A stretch of DNA of 6,667 nucleotides from contig JAGQRC010000210.1 in assembly GCA_020425835.1 (NCBI GenBank), forward strand, positions 1 to 6,667, in the 5' to 3' direction. The position numbers and the translations under genes were made by a program. Under the pieces are notes generated by a model. That model saw nothing but the letters and a program-made list of their open reading frames with translations, was not told the origin of the DNA and ran no database searches. Positions 1 to 5,759 of this stretch are shown in pieces; positions within the stretch are counted from its first letter, which is position 1; each line of letters opens with the position of its first letter. Source of the stretch: Planctomycetota bacterium. Lineage in GTDB: Bacteria > Planctomycetota > UBA8108 > UBA1146 > JAJFFE01.

Positions 1-1426
1 GCGAGAAGGTCACGACGAGAGCCTGGTCGCGAAACACCTGGCCGGCGACGCCCTCCACGAAGATCAGCGGAAGGAAGACCGAGACCGTGGTGAGGGTCGA
101 AGCCACGACGCCGCCGAAGACCTCCCCGGTTCCGACGAGGACGGCGTCACGGTACGACGTGCCGAGATCTCGACGTCGATGGACCGCTTCGAGGACGACG
201 ACCGAGTTGTCGACCAACATGCCGATCCCGAGCGCGAGCCCTCCGAGCGACATGACATTGATCGAGACGTCCGCGGCCCGCATGCAGAGGAAGGTCACGG
301 TCACCGAGATCGGGATCGATAGCGCGATGATCAGCGTGCTCAGCAGGTCGCGCAGGAAGAGGAAGAGCACGATCGCCGCGAGGAGCGCCCCGAGGAGAGC
401 GGTCGATTGGACGTTCTGGACGGACTCCTCGATGTAGCGCGCCTGGTCGAACAGGATCTCCGCCTCGACACCTTGCATGCGGCGGTCGCGACTCGCCTCA
501 CCGATCCGCTCGCGAACCGCTCGCGCGACCGCCACCGAGTTCGCATCACCCTCCTTGTAGATGTGGAGCTCGACCGCCGGCACCCCGCGGACGCGGACGC
601 GCACCTCCTCGTCGCGATACCCGAGCCGGGCGCGGCCGATGTCGCGCAGCCGAACCTCGCCCCCTTCCGGAGCATCTCGGATGATCGTCGCCTCGATGTC
701 CTCGAGGCTGCCGTACTCGTTGACGGTCCGGAGAATGTAGGCCGTCTCCGCGTCGCGCAGCTCACCCCCGGACCGGTTGATGTTCTCGGCGGCGATTCGT
801 GCGGCCACCTCATCGATGGTCATGCCGAGCGCGGTGATTCGCCCTTCGTCGAGCTCGATGCGGACTTCCTCATCGGCGCCTCCGACGACCTTTGCCGCGG
901 CTACTCCGGTGACGGTCTCGAGTCGCTGCTTGACGAAGCCCTCGGCCAGTCGGCGCAGGTCGCGGGTCGGGACCTCGCCGCGCAACGCGAGACGGATGAC
1001 CGGGTCGAGCGACGGATCGAATCGAAAGACCACCGGCGTGCGGGCGCCGTCGGGTAGATCGACGAGGTCGAGCTTCTCCCGGACGTCGAGCGCCGCCACC
1101 GTCATGTCGGTGTTCCAGGTGAACTCGAGCGTGATCTCGCTGACACCGGCACGGGACACGGAGTGATATCTCTGGAGCCCGGAGACGACCCCGACGACGG
1201 GTTCGATCCGATCGGCGATGAGCTGCTCGACCTCTTCCGGCGCGGCGTCGGGGAGTTCCGTCTGGATCGTGAGCGACGGGTAGCTGATGTCGGGGAGGAG
1301 CTCGATCGGGAGTTTCGTGAAGCTGACCACCCCGAAGACCACCGCGGCGATCGTCAGCATGCCGACGGTGACCGGCCGATCGATCACCGCCGAGAGCCAA
1401 TGATTCGTCGGCGGGAGCTCAGGCAC
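1..1426 (-). CDS. RND (HAE1-type) efflux permease, N-terminal 475 residues, cut by left edge
   Basis: This is the inner-membrane proton-driven pump of a tripartite efflux system; the visible part is a little under half of a usual ~1,000-1,050-residue RND protein. TM1 lies at about residues 18-37 (starting RPVTVGML), followed by the conserved LPIELLPDISYP segment (39-50) and a periplasmic porter domain (about 50-335). TM2 is at about 340-358, TM3 at about 362-382, and TM4 carries GMLVDNSVVVLE (402-413). Asp406 aligns with the first proton-relay Asp of AcrB; the second position is Asn, which is common in HAE1 members. TM5 begins near 447. I chose the GTG at 1426 because the in-frame stop just upstream is the adaptor's own TGA, no other in-frame start lies between, and AAAGGTGG sits 6 bases before it. 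It begins 24 bases after the adaptor gene. The substrate cannot be inferred. The family call is firm. Confidence 0.95.
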   Translation of the reverse strand, partial: MPELPPTNHWLSAVIDRPVTVGMLTIAAVVFGVVSFTKLPIELLPDISYPSLTIQTELPDAAPEEVEQLIADRIEPVVGVVSGLQRYHSVSRAGVSEITLEFTWNTDMTVAALDVREKLDLVDLPDGARTPVVFRFDPSLDPVIRLALRGEVPTRDLRRLAEGFVKQRLETVTGVAAAKVVGGADEEVRIELDEGRITALGMTIDEVAARIAAENINRSGGELRDAETAYILRTVNEYGSLEDIEATIIRDAPEGGEVRLRDIGRARLGYRDEEVRVRVRGVPAVELHIYKEGDANSVAVARAVRERIGEASRDRRMQGVEAEILFDQARYIEESVQNVQSTALLGALLAAIVLFLFLRDLLSTLIIALSIPISVTVTFLCMRAADVSINVMSLGGLALGIGMLVDNSVVVLEAVHRRRDLGTSYRDAVLVGTGEVFGGVVASTLTTVSVFLPLIFVEGVAGQVFRDQALVVTFS

Positions 1427-1450
1427 GCCGGGCCACCTTTCGGTCCGCGC

Positions 1451-2656
1451 TCACTGACCCGAGGACTTCGAGTCGCGGGACTCCGACTTGGAGACGGTCA
1501 ATGGATCGAGTCGCACGGGAACTTCGCGATGGATCGAGACCGCCGCGCCATCGGAGAGATCGCGTCCCCCCTGAACCACCACGAGATCCCCGGGCTCGAT
1601 GCCTTCGCGCACCTGAGCCACCGCGTCGTCCTGATAACCGACGGACACTTCGACGCGCTGGGCCCGGTCGTCGCGGATGCGGAAGACGAAGATGCCCCGC
1701 TCGTCCTTCCGCAGCGCCGCCTTGGGAATCAACGTCGCATCCCGCACGGTCCGCGTGATGATGTCGACGACGGCGAAGGAGCCAGGCCGGAGTGTCGATG
1801 GGGCTCCACCGAAGTCGATCGTCACCTCGACGGTGAGGCTCGACTCGTCGACGATCGGGCTGACTCGCTCGACCTGACCGACGGTGACGATGTCGCTGTC
1901 GCGCGAGCGGCGCAGTTCGACACGCTGACCCTCTTCGACCTCGGCCACTTCGCTCTCGGCCAGGAACAGACTCAACCGCAGAGGATCGAAATCGGCGATG
2001 ACACAGATCTCATCGCCGGGGCTGACCTGCTGCCCGATCTCGACCGAGCGCTGGACGACGGTGCCCGCGAAGGGCGCTCTCGGCTTCGCATAGCCGAGCT
2101 CGAGGCTCGCCTGTTGGAGTCGGGTCTCCGCTCGCTCCATCGCAAAGCGCGCGTCCTGCTCTTCCTTGTCGCTGGCGGCGCGACGCTCGAGGAGCTCGAC
2201 GAAACGCTCGTGCTCGGCGATCGCCTGGTCTCGTTCGATCCGGGCGGTCGCCTTGGCGATGGAGAGAGCGCGCTCGTCGATGTGACAGAGTTCCTGGTCC
2301 GCCTCGACTTCTTGGCCTTCCTCGAAGAACAGCTGCTCGATCTGACCATCGGTGCGAGCGACGATCCGCACCTCTCGCTCCGGTCGGAGGACACCGCTTC
2401 CGGAGGTCCGCTCTCGGATTCCCGCCAATGCCGCGGGCGCGACTTCGACGGAAGTCGCGGGCCTCGAAGTGGGTCGGGAGGTGGCGCCACTCGAAGGATA
2501 GGCGCCGCTCGCTCCCGGCCCACCGCCGGGGACGAAGCTCGAACCGTCGGGCTCCTCCGAGAACGAGTCGACGGCGATGCTGCCGAAGTAACCGAGCGCG
2601 ACCAGACTGAGGGCGGCCAACACGAGGCCTCCGTGATGAGCGATCCGTCCGATCAT
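1451..2656 (-). CDS. RND efflux periplasmic adaptor (membrane fusion protein, HlyD/AcrA-like)
   Basis: This 401-residue protein is of normal length for an adaptor linking an RND permease to an outer-membrane channel. The N-terminus has a hydrophobic anchor (about residues 9-29, LVLAALSLVALGYFG core), then a Ser/Pro/Thr/Gly-rich linker (33-70). The first lipoyl half-motif follows (about 97-127, with GQIEQLFFEEGQEV), then an Ala/Glu/Arg-rich alpha-hairpin (about 128-188). The second lipoyl half is APFAGTVVQRSVEIGQQV (194-211), and the beta-barrel and membrane-proximal domains fill 215-375 (LRPGSFAVVDI, LIPKAAL, GIEPGDLVVVQGG). No lipobox Cys is seen near the N-terminus, so it is probably held by an uncleaved signal anchor. 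The ATG overlaps the TGA of the upstream DUF971 gene (ATGA), with GGGAGG about 9 bases before it. It lies directly upstream of the permease gene and should form a complex with that protein. Confidence 0.95.
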   Translation of the reverse strand: MIGRIAHHGGLVLAALSLVALGYFGSIAVDSFSEEPDGSSFVPGGGPGASGAYPSSGATSRPTSRPATSVEVAPAALAGIRERTSGSGVLRPEREVRIVARTDGQIEQLFFEEGQEVEADQELCHIDERALSIAKATARIERDQAIAEHERFVELLERRAASDKEEQDARFAMERAETRLQQASLELGYAKPRAPFAGTVVQRSVEIGQQVSPGDEICVIADFDPLRLSLFLAESEVAEVEEGQRVELRRSRDSDIVTVGQVERVSPIVDESSLTVEVTIDFGGAPSTLRPGSFAVVDIITRTVRDATLIPKAALRKDERGIFVFRIRDDRAQRVEVSVGYQDDAVAQVREGIEPGDLVVVQGGRDLSDGAAVSIHREVPVRLDPLTVSKSESRDSKSSGQ

Positions 2657-2961
2657 GCCGGTGGCCCTCCCAGAGTTCGAAGTCGCTCGAACGTGTAGAT
2701 CCCGGTGGTCGCGGTATCATTAAAAAAACAAACCACCCCGTAGTTTCCGGTGGCCTCCAGCTTCGTGATGCGAACCCCCTCGGCGACGGCGTCCGGGTCG
2801 AGGAGCGGCGCACGCGTCCACTCGTCGACGCAGCGAGCACACTCACACGCGAGCCGGAGTTGACGATGCGTGAAGAGGCTGTCGTGTCCATCGGCCCACT
2901 GGATCCACAAGTGGTTCGGCTCGAGCAGTTCGATGGACTCGGGCCGAGTGCTGGCGGGCAC
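2653..2961 (-). CDS. DUF971 / GBBH-like N-terminal domain protein (contains suspect sequence)
   Basis: This 102-residue protein matches the usual single-domain DUF971 length. Features seen are IQWADGH (20-26), the CxCxxC cluster Cys39/41/44 in ACECARCVDEW, GNY (72-74) and TGIYTFERLRTL (86-97). In human gamma-butyrobetaine hydroxylase the equivalent domain binds zinc through three Cys and one His. That His belongs to the second DGH-like motif, which here reads Asp82-Thr-Ala84, so the ligand is missing. The break coincides with adapter-like DNA (residues about 78-90), so the native protein probably has the motif. I chose the GTG at 2961 because GAGGAG sits 5 bases upstream and homology begins here. 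A longer reading to 3261 adds low-complexity, Arg/Ser/Pro-rich residues without family similarity. The gene is first in the operon and overlaps the adaptor start by 4 bases. Its cellular role is not established; links to Fe-S or Mrp-type proteins are known for the family but nothing here shows them. Confidence 0.85.
   Translation of the reverse strand: MPASTRPESIELLEPNHLWIQWADGHDSLFTHRQLRLACECARCVDEWTRAPLLDPDAVAEGVRITKLEATGNYGVVCFFNDTATTGIYTFERLRTLGGPPA
2693..2728 (-). other. Illumina P5-adapter-like sequence plus T7 run (probable assembly artefact)
   Basis: On the minus strand, bases 2721 down to 2693 match the 29-base Illumina P5 flow-cell oligonucleotide at 27 positions; the two differences are at 2713 and 2702. 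Seven T (2728-2722) precede it, so on the plus strand the reverse-complement adapter is followed by an A-run, the pattern left by reading through a short insert. It translates as FFNDTATTGIYT, very close to the familiar contaminant peptide containing NDTATTEIYT. The difference at 2702 fits the native codon for Gly in the family's TGIY motif, so a native GGGATCTACAC may have served as the microhomology joining point. The replacement keeps the reading frame and family spacing. Confidence 0.85.
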
Positions 2962-3177
2962 GAGGACTCCTCGAAGGCGGGAGAGGCGGAGAGATGCGGC
3001 CACGGAACCGCGGAGACCATAGCGCCGAAACCCCGGCGCCAGAAGAGCGCAGGGGCAGGGACGAATCAGGGTGGGACGAAGGGAAGGGACCCCAGAAGGC
3101 GAGAGCCCCCCTCGAGACTGGGTCGTGTCCCGAAGGGGGCCATCTGAGGAAGGCTTTGGGGGTTTCTTGTTTCTAAA

Positions 3178-3255
3178 AGCCGGAGAGAGGTACGCCGCGT
3201 GTTCTTGGGGAAACGGACAATCGTGGTATGGCTCTTCCCAAAACTCTCTCCGGCT
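3178..3255. repeat. 12-bp perfect inverted repeat (structured element)
   Basis: AGCCGGAGAGAG at 3178-3189 is perfectly complementary to CTCTCTCCGGCT at 3244-3255. Inside, on the plus strand, 3205-3211 can pair with 3235-3241 through seven pairs including one G-U, leaving an apical loop of about 23 nt. On the minus strand the second arm is followed by four U, but the hairpin loop is too large for a typical terminator. If the leftward promoter candidate at 3273-3299 is real, this lies in the 5' leader of the DUF971-efflux operon. The function is unknown; it could be a leader RNA structure, a regulator site, or a remnant of a small mobile repeat. Confidence 0.5.
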
Positions 3256-3272
3256 CGCCAAACCGCGCTCAA

Positions 3273-3299
3273 AGTATCTTGCGCTTTGTAAAATGTAAA
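3273..3299 (-). promoter_or_regulatory. Weak sigma70-like promoter candidate for the efflux operon
   Basis: On the minus strand TTTACA (3299-3294) is followed after 15 bases by GATACT (3278-3273). That is 5/6 and 4/6 to the consensus with a short spacer, in a locally AT-rich patch. It would give a leader of about 300 nt, containing the 3178-3255 inverted repeat, before the GTG at 2961. It is the best leftward candidate I see upstream of the operon, but it is a weak match. Confidence 0.25.
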
Positions 3300-3593
3300 C
3301 TACGAAATTCGGACTTTCTCACTATCGGTGTAACCGTCGATTCTATTGGATTTTGTGCTCGCGGACCCGACGTGCTGCCTACCCAGCCCGCTCGGGATGC
3401 GTCCCGCGTTGTCGAGCGAGACCCGCTCCACCGATCGACGGACCGAGGACACCCGGAGGATCGAGCTGGGCGAAGCGGGGGAACGAGCCGGCGTTACGAG
3501 AAGGAGTAACGACGGTGCAGTTCGAGAGGCGGGTCGTCGGGGCGTCGCAACAGCAGTCTCGGGGCGGGGGTTGGCGATACGAATAGGACCCCG

Positions 3594-3634
3594 AAAAAAA
3601 AGGAAACCGGCAGAGTCCAACCCTGCCGGTTCCC
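3594..3634 (-). terminator. Rho-independent terminator, 12-bp stem plus U8 (leftward)
   Basis: In the minus-strand RNA, GGGAACCGGCAG (3634-3623) pairs with CUGCCGGUUUCC (3613-3602) over 12 continuous pairs with one G-U, around a 9-nt loop, immediately followed by eight U (3601-3594). On the plus strand the G-U becomes an A-C mismatch and there is an A-run upstream in place of a U-run, so the element is oriented leftward. It would end the predicted small RNA and would also shield the efflux operon from leftward read-through. Confidence 0.75.
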
Positions 3635-3651
3635 TAGGAGGTGCCTGTCAT
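3594..3651 (-). ncRNA. Candidate ~58-nt small RNA with anti-Shine-Dalgarno-like CACCUCCU
   Basis: A strong minus-strand promoter (3686-3658) predicts a start near A3651, and a textbook intrinsic terminator ends at 3594, giving a self-contained transcript of about 58 nt. The 5' part (3651-3635) is unpaired in the predicted fold and contains CACCUCCU (3643-3636), identical to the octamer at the 3' end of bacterial 16S rRNA. The 3' part is the terminator hairpin plus U8. C-rich seeds that occlude ribosome binding sites are known in several bacterial sRNA groups; I do not recognise this one as a named family. On the opposite strand the same bases read as AGGAGGT followed by ATG at 3650, so chance or a plus-strand ribosome binding site is the main alternative. 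Three signals with correct spacing favour the sRNA. Confidence 0.5.
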
Positions 3652-3657
3652 GAGCCA

Positions 3658-3686
3658 AGTTTACCGGCGTCGTTGCGTTATGTCAA
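3658..3686 (-). promoter_or_regulatory. Sigma70-like promoter TTGACA-N17-TAAACT (leftward)
   Basis: On the minus strand a perfect -35 (TTGACA, 3686-3681) is followed by exactly 17 bases and TAAACT (3663-3658), 4/6 to the -10 consensus including both terminal T residues. The predicted start is A3651, seven bases downstream. The only thing downstream before transcription would stop is the short hairpin-U8 terminator, so the promoter appears dedicated to a small RNA and not to the efflux operon. Confidence 0.55.
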
Positions 3687-3774
3687 CTGGTTGCGATGCT
3701 GAAACTTCTCGTTACCCGGAATTGCCTAGGGAGCAACGCCGCGGACCCACACGATCGGAATTGAGATTTTGGGA

Positions 3775-3809
3775 TTGCGAAATTGACATTATGCCGATAT
3801 CACTATGGC
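3775..3809 (+). promoter_or_regulatory. Overlapping weak promoter candidates upstream of first toroid gene
   Basis: Two overlapping possibilities are seen in an AT-rich patch about 200 bases before the ATG at 3993. One is TTGCGA (3775-3780), 17 bases, TATCAC (3798-3803). The other is a perfect TTGACA (3783-3788), 15 bases, TATGGC (3804-3809). Neither is strong at both boxes. Either would give a leader of about 170-185 nt that includes the hairpin at 3822-3840. Confidence 0.3.
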
Positions 3810-3821
3810 CGGAGCGAACAA

Positions 3822-3840
3822 GATTGCCTCTTCGGCAATC
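3822..3840 (+). repeat. Small 7-bp hairpin in leader of first toroid gene
   Basis: GATTGCC (3822-3828) and GGCAATC (3834-3840) form a perfect 7-bp stem with a 5-nt loop, just downstream of the candidate promoter. There is no U-run after it, so it is not an intrinsic terminator. It may be a leader RNA structure or a protein-binding palindrome; no known riboswitch fold is recognised. Confidence 0.3.
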
Positions 3841-3992
3841 CCGCTCTCGGAGAGCCGACCTCGGGGCGGTCCCGGGGTCGGAATTGACGAATCCCTCTGT
3901 CTCATTCGCACCCCTGGGCGGCCTGCAGACCTTCGGGTCGCCCGGGGTCCCTCTCCGAAGCGGCGCTCCCCTCCCGGAAGGCGAGGACCGCC

Positions 3993-5576
3993 ATGACCCG
4001 GCCGCTCGATCCCATCTTCGTCGTCGACCACGACCCGCCACGCCGGTGGCTGCCCGGCTGGCTCACCGAGACGCCGTACTGGGCGGTCTCCGCGACCGTC
4101 CACTTGATCATCCTGCTGATACTCGGCGGCATCGTCCTGAGCACCGAGCGCGAACCCACTCCCGAAACGCGGGTCATCGTCTCCCGGGAGTTTCGCACCC
4201 GGCCCTACGATCCGACCGAGCGTCGTTGGGTCGATCGTCAGCCCAAGATCCTCGAGACGCCGCGTGAGCCCACTCCGCTCGAGGTCATCAAGCCGAAGAT
4301 CGTGAGCCCGCGGCCGAAGGGGCGACCCAGTGCGAGCGCGAACAAGGAGCTGAACTCCGACGCGATCGCGGACGCGTTCGGCACCTCGGGAGCTGCGTCC
4401 AGCATCGTGGGCCTCATCGATGGTGACTCCCGACGCGTCGGTGAGGGGCCCGGTGGCAGCGAGGACGCGGTTCTCGCGGCGCTCCACTGGCTTCGCCGGC
4501 ATCAGCATCCCGACGGTCACTGGTCGAGCCGCCAGTTCTACACGGGCCGCGCCGTCGACCCGGACGCCTACCGCGACGAGTGCTGGGGTTACGAGGGCTT
4601 CGACGTCGGCGTCACCGCCTTGGCGATGCTCGCGTTCCTCGGTCACGGGCATACCTACAAGGACAGCTGCTATCCCGAGTTCGTCGAGGTGATGCGAAAG
4701 TCGACCGATTGGCTCCTGAAGCAGCAGGAGGTGGCGCCGGGCGATCCCGAGCGCGATGGGGTCATCGGCCGGAGCAACGCGGACGAGTGGGTCTACAACC
4801 ACGCCATCGCGACCTTGGCCCTGAGCGAGTTGCTGTTCTTGACCGGGGACCGCTTCCGACTGAGCCAACCCGTCGCCTCCGCCGCCGCGTACTGCATGCG
4901 CGCGCAGAACGAGGGCTACGGCTGGAAGTACGACTACGCGGGCGCGAAGAACGACTCTTCGGTCACCGGCTGGATGCTGCTCGCGCTCAAGACCGCGAAG
5001 GCGTGTTCCGAGTCGCGGCTCATCACGAAGATCCGTCCGGAGGAGTTCGCTCCGCACTTCGCGGGAGCGATGCGCTGGTTCGATCGAGTTCGCGGCAGCA
5101 ACGGACGCGTGGGCTATGAAGCGCCGGGGGACGAAGGCTCGATCCTGAGAGCCCACGGTGACCCCTATCCCTATTCCAAGCGCCTCTCCTGTATGACCGC
5201 GGTCGCCGTTCTCTGCCGGCTCTTCGCGGGCGAAGCTCGTTCGAGCGAACCCGTCCGAGACGGCGTCGCGGTCTTGATGGACGAACTCCCACGGTGGGCC
5301 GAGCCTCGCGAGAAGCGCCCCTCGACGATCAACATGTACCACTGGTACTACGCGACGTACGCCCTCTTCCAGTACGGCGGAGCCAAGTGGCGGCAGTGGA
5401 ACGAAGCCTTGTTGGAGACCCTGCTCCCGACGCAGACCGTCGGGGGGGACGCGGACGGGAGCTGGGCTCCACTCGGCGAATGGGGGCGGGCGGGGGGACG
5501 CGTGTACTCCACCGCGATCGGGGCGATGACCCTCGAGGTCTACTATCGGTACCGCCGGGCCGGAGGGGAGAGCTGA
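3993..5576 (+). CDS. TonB-like-anchored alpha/alpha-toroid (squalene cyclase/prenyltransferase-repeat) protein
   Basis: 527 residues, complete. Residues 1-28 are a short N-terminus ending WLTETP. A single membrane helix follows (about 29-50, core VHLIILLILGGIVL) and contains Ser33-x3-His37, the SxxxH pattern of TonB's energy-coupling helix. Residues 52-120 form an Arg/Lys/Pro-rich linker with YDPT (72-75) and RQPKIL (82-87), then DAFGTSG (127-133). From 155 to 525 lies a helical toroid domain of the squalene-cyclase/prenyltransferase-beta superfamily: QHPDGHW (171-177) fits the QX3GXW motif, with related segments QNEGYGW (305-311) and DADGSW (486-491), and a closing RVYSTAIGAMTLEVYYRY. No DxDD catalytic motif is visible, so terpene cyclisation is unlikely. 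Topology suggests the toroid is outside the cytoplasmic membrane. The ATG is preceded by GAGG at 6 bases. A paralog lies directly downstream. Function unknown; ligand binding or envelope force transmission are possibilities. Architecture call firm, role speculative. Confidence 0.9.
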   Translation: MTRPLDPIFVVDHDPPRRWLPGWLTETPYWAVSATVHLIILLILGGIVLSTEREPTPETRVIVSREFRTRPYDPTERRWVDRQPKILETPREPTPLEVIKPKIVSPRPKGRPSASANKELNSDAIADAFGTSGAASSIVGLIDGDSRRVGEGPGGSEDAVLAALHWLRRHQHPDGHWSSRQFYTGRAVDPDAYRDECWGYEGFDVGVTALAMLAFLGHGHTYKDSCYPEFVEVMRKSTDWLLKQQEVAPGDPERDGVIGRSNADEWVYNHAIATLALSELLFLTGDRFRLSQPVASAAAYCMRAQNEGYGWKYDYAGAKNDSSVTGWMLLALKTAKACSESRLITKIRPEEFAPHFAGAMRWFDRVRGSNGRVGYEAPGDEGSILRAHGDPYPYSKRLSCMTAVAVLCRLFAGEARSSEPVRDGVAVLMDELPRWAEPREKRPSTINMYHWYYATYALFQYGGAKWRQWNEALLETLLPTQTVGGDADGSWAPLGEWGRAGGRVYSTAIGAMTLEVYYRYRRAGGES

Positions 5577-5759
5577 GCCAGGAATCCACAAGTCTTTTCA
5601 TATTAGATAATTAAGCCCCATGGACCGCGACCGTGAAATGCCAAATGCGCAAAGCAGACCGTTGACGTTTTGTCATAGTTCAGAGAAGATCGGGCGGTTG
5701 CGAAACGATCGTCTCGCGAGCTCGAGACGCCTCGACAGCACTCGGAAAGAAGAAGCGCG
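5577..5759 (+). promoter_or_regulatory. Spacer between paralogs with weak promoter candidates and a hairpin
   Basis: The 183-base spacer is long for a tight operon and partly AT-rich. A GATAAT box (5606-5611, 5/6 to the -10) lacks a good -35. TTGACG (5662-5667, 5/6 to the -35) is followed after 17 bases by GAAGAT (5685-5690), a poor -10. A perfect 7-bp stem with a 6-nt loop (5710-5716 with 5723-5729) lies about 30 bases before the second ATG. No hairpin-plus-U-run terminator for the first paralog is seen, so read-through from it remains possible. Confidence 0.3.

Larger units (their letters stand above)
2962..3992. other. About 1 kb divergent intergenic region, structured, no convincing protein gene
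   Basis: This stretch separates the leftward efflux operon from the rightward toroid genes. Open frames exist but are Arg/Ser/Pro-rich, match no family I recognise, and lack the C/G-biased third positions of the flanking genes. What it holds is non-coding: an inverted repeat (3178-3255), a weak leftward promoter candidate (3273-3299), small hairpins (3492-3511, 3822-3840), a candidate leftward small-RNA gene (3594-3686), and weak rightward promoter candidates (3775-3809). The part at about 3650-3830 is clearly more AT-rich than the genes. The part at 2974-3150 shows nothing specific beyond GC-rich leader-like sequence. Confidence 0.6.

Noticed and set aside
402..413. Asn in place of the second TM4 Asp of the RND permease (protein residue 407) as a sign of inactivity
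   Set aside because: VDN is common in HAE1-type permeases and the first Asp is retained, so it is not unusual.
1163..2698. 511-codon open frame on the plus strand
   Set aside because: It lies antisense to the adaptor gene and is Asp/Arg/Gly/Leu-rich with no domain; it is a by-product of high-GC codon usage.
3179..3254. A 76-base unit with complementary ends, resembling a tRNA in length and acceptor stem
   Set aside because: No T-loop GTTCRANNC, no D-loop pattern and no anticodon stem on either strand; the end complementarity continues beyond 7 bp.
2962..3261. N-terminal extension of the DUF971 protein to a start at 3261
   Set aside because: The added 100 residues are low-complexity and unlike the family; the GTG at 2961 has an excellent GAGGAG site and gives the usual length.
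3641..4267. 208-codon plus-strand frame with a good AGGAGG ribosome site
   Set aside because: Poor third-position bias before 3990, no recognisable domain, and its 3' part runs out of frame through the toroid gene.
3993..5576. Functional squalene-hopene cyclase or prenyltransferase
   Set aside because: The fold-level repeats are present, but no DxDD catalytic motif is visible, and the TonB-like anchor and linker do not fit known enzymes of these families.
3789..5591. 600-codon open frame on the minus strand
   Set aside because: Antisense to the first toroid gene. It resembles the antisense frame at 5673-6578 only because the sense genes are paralogs, so that similarity is not evidence of coding.
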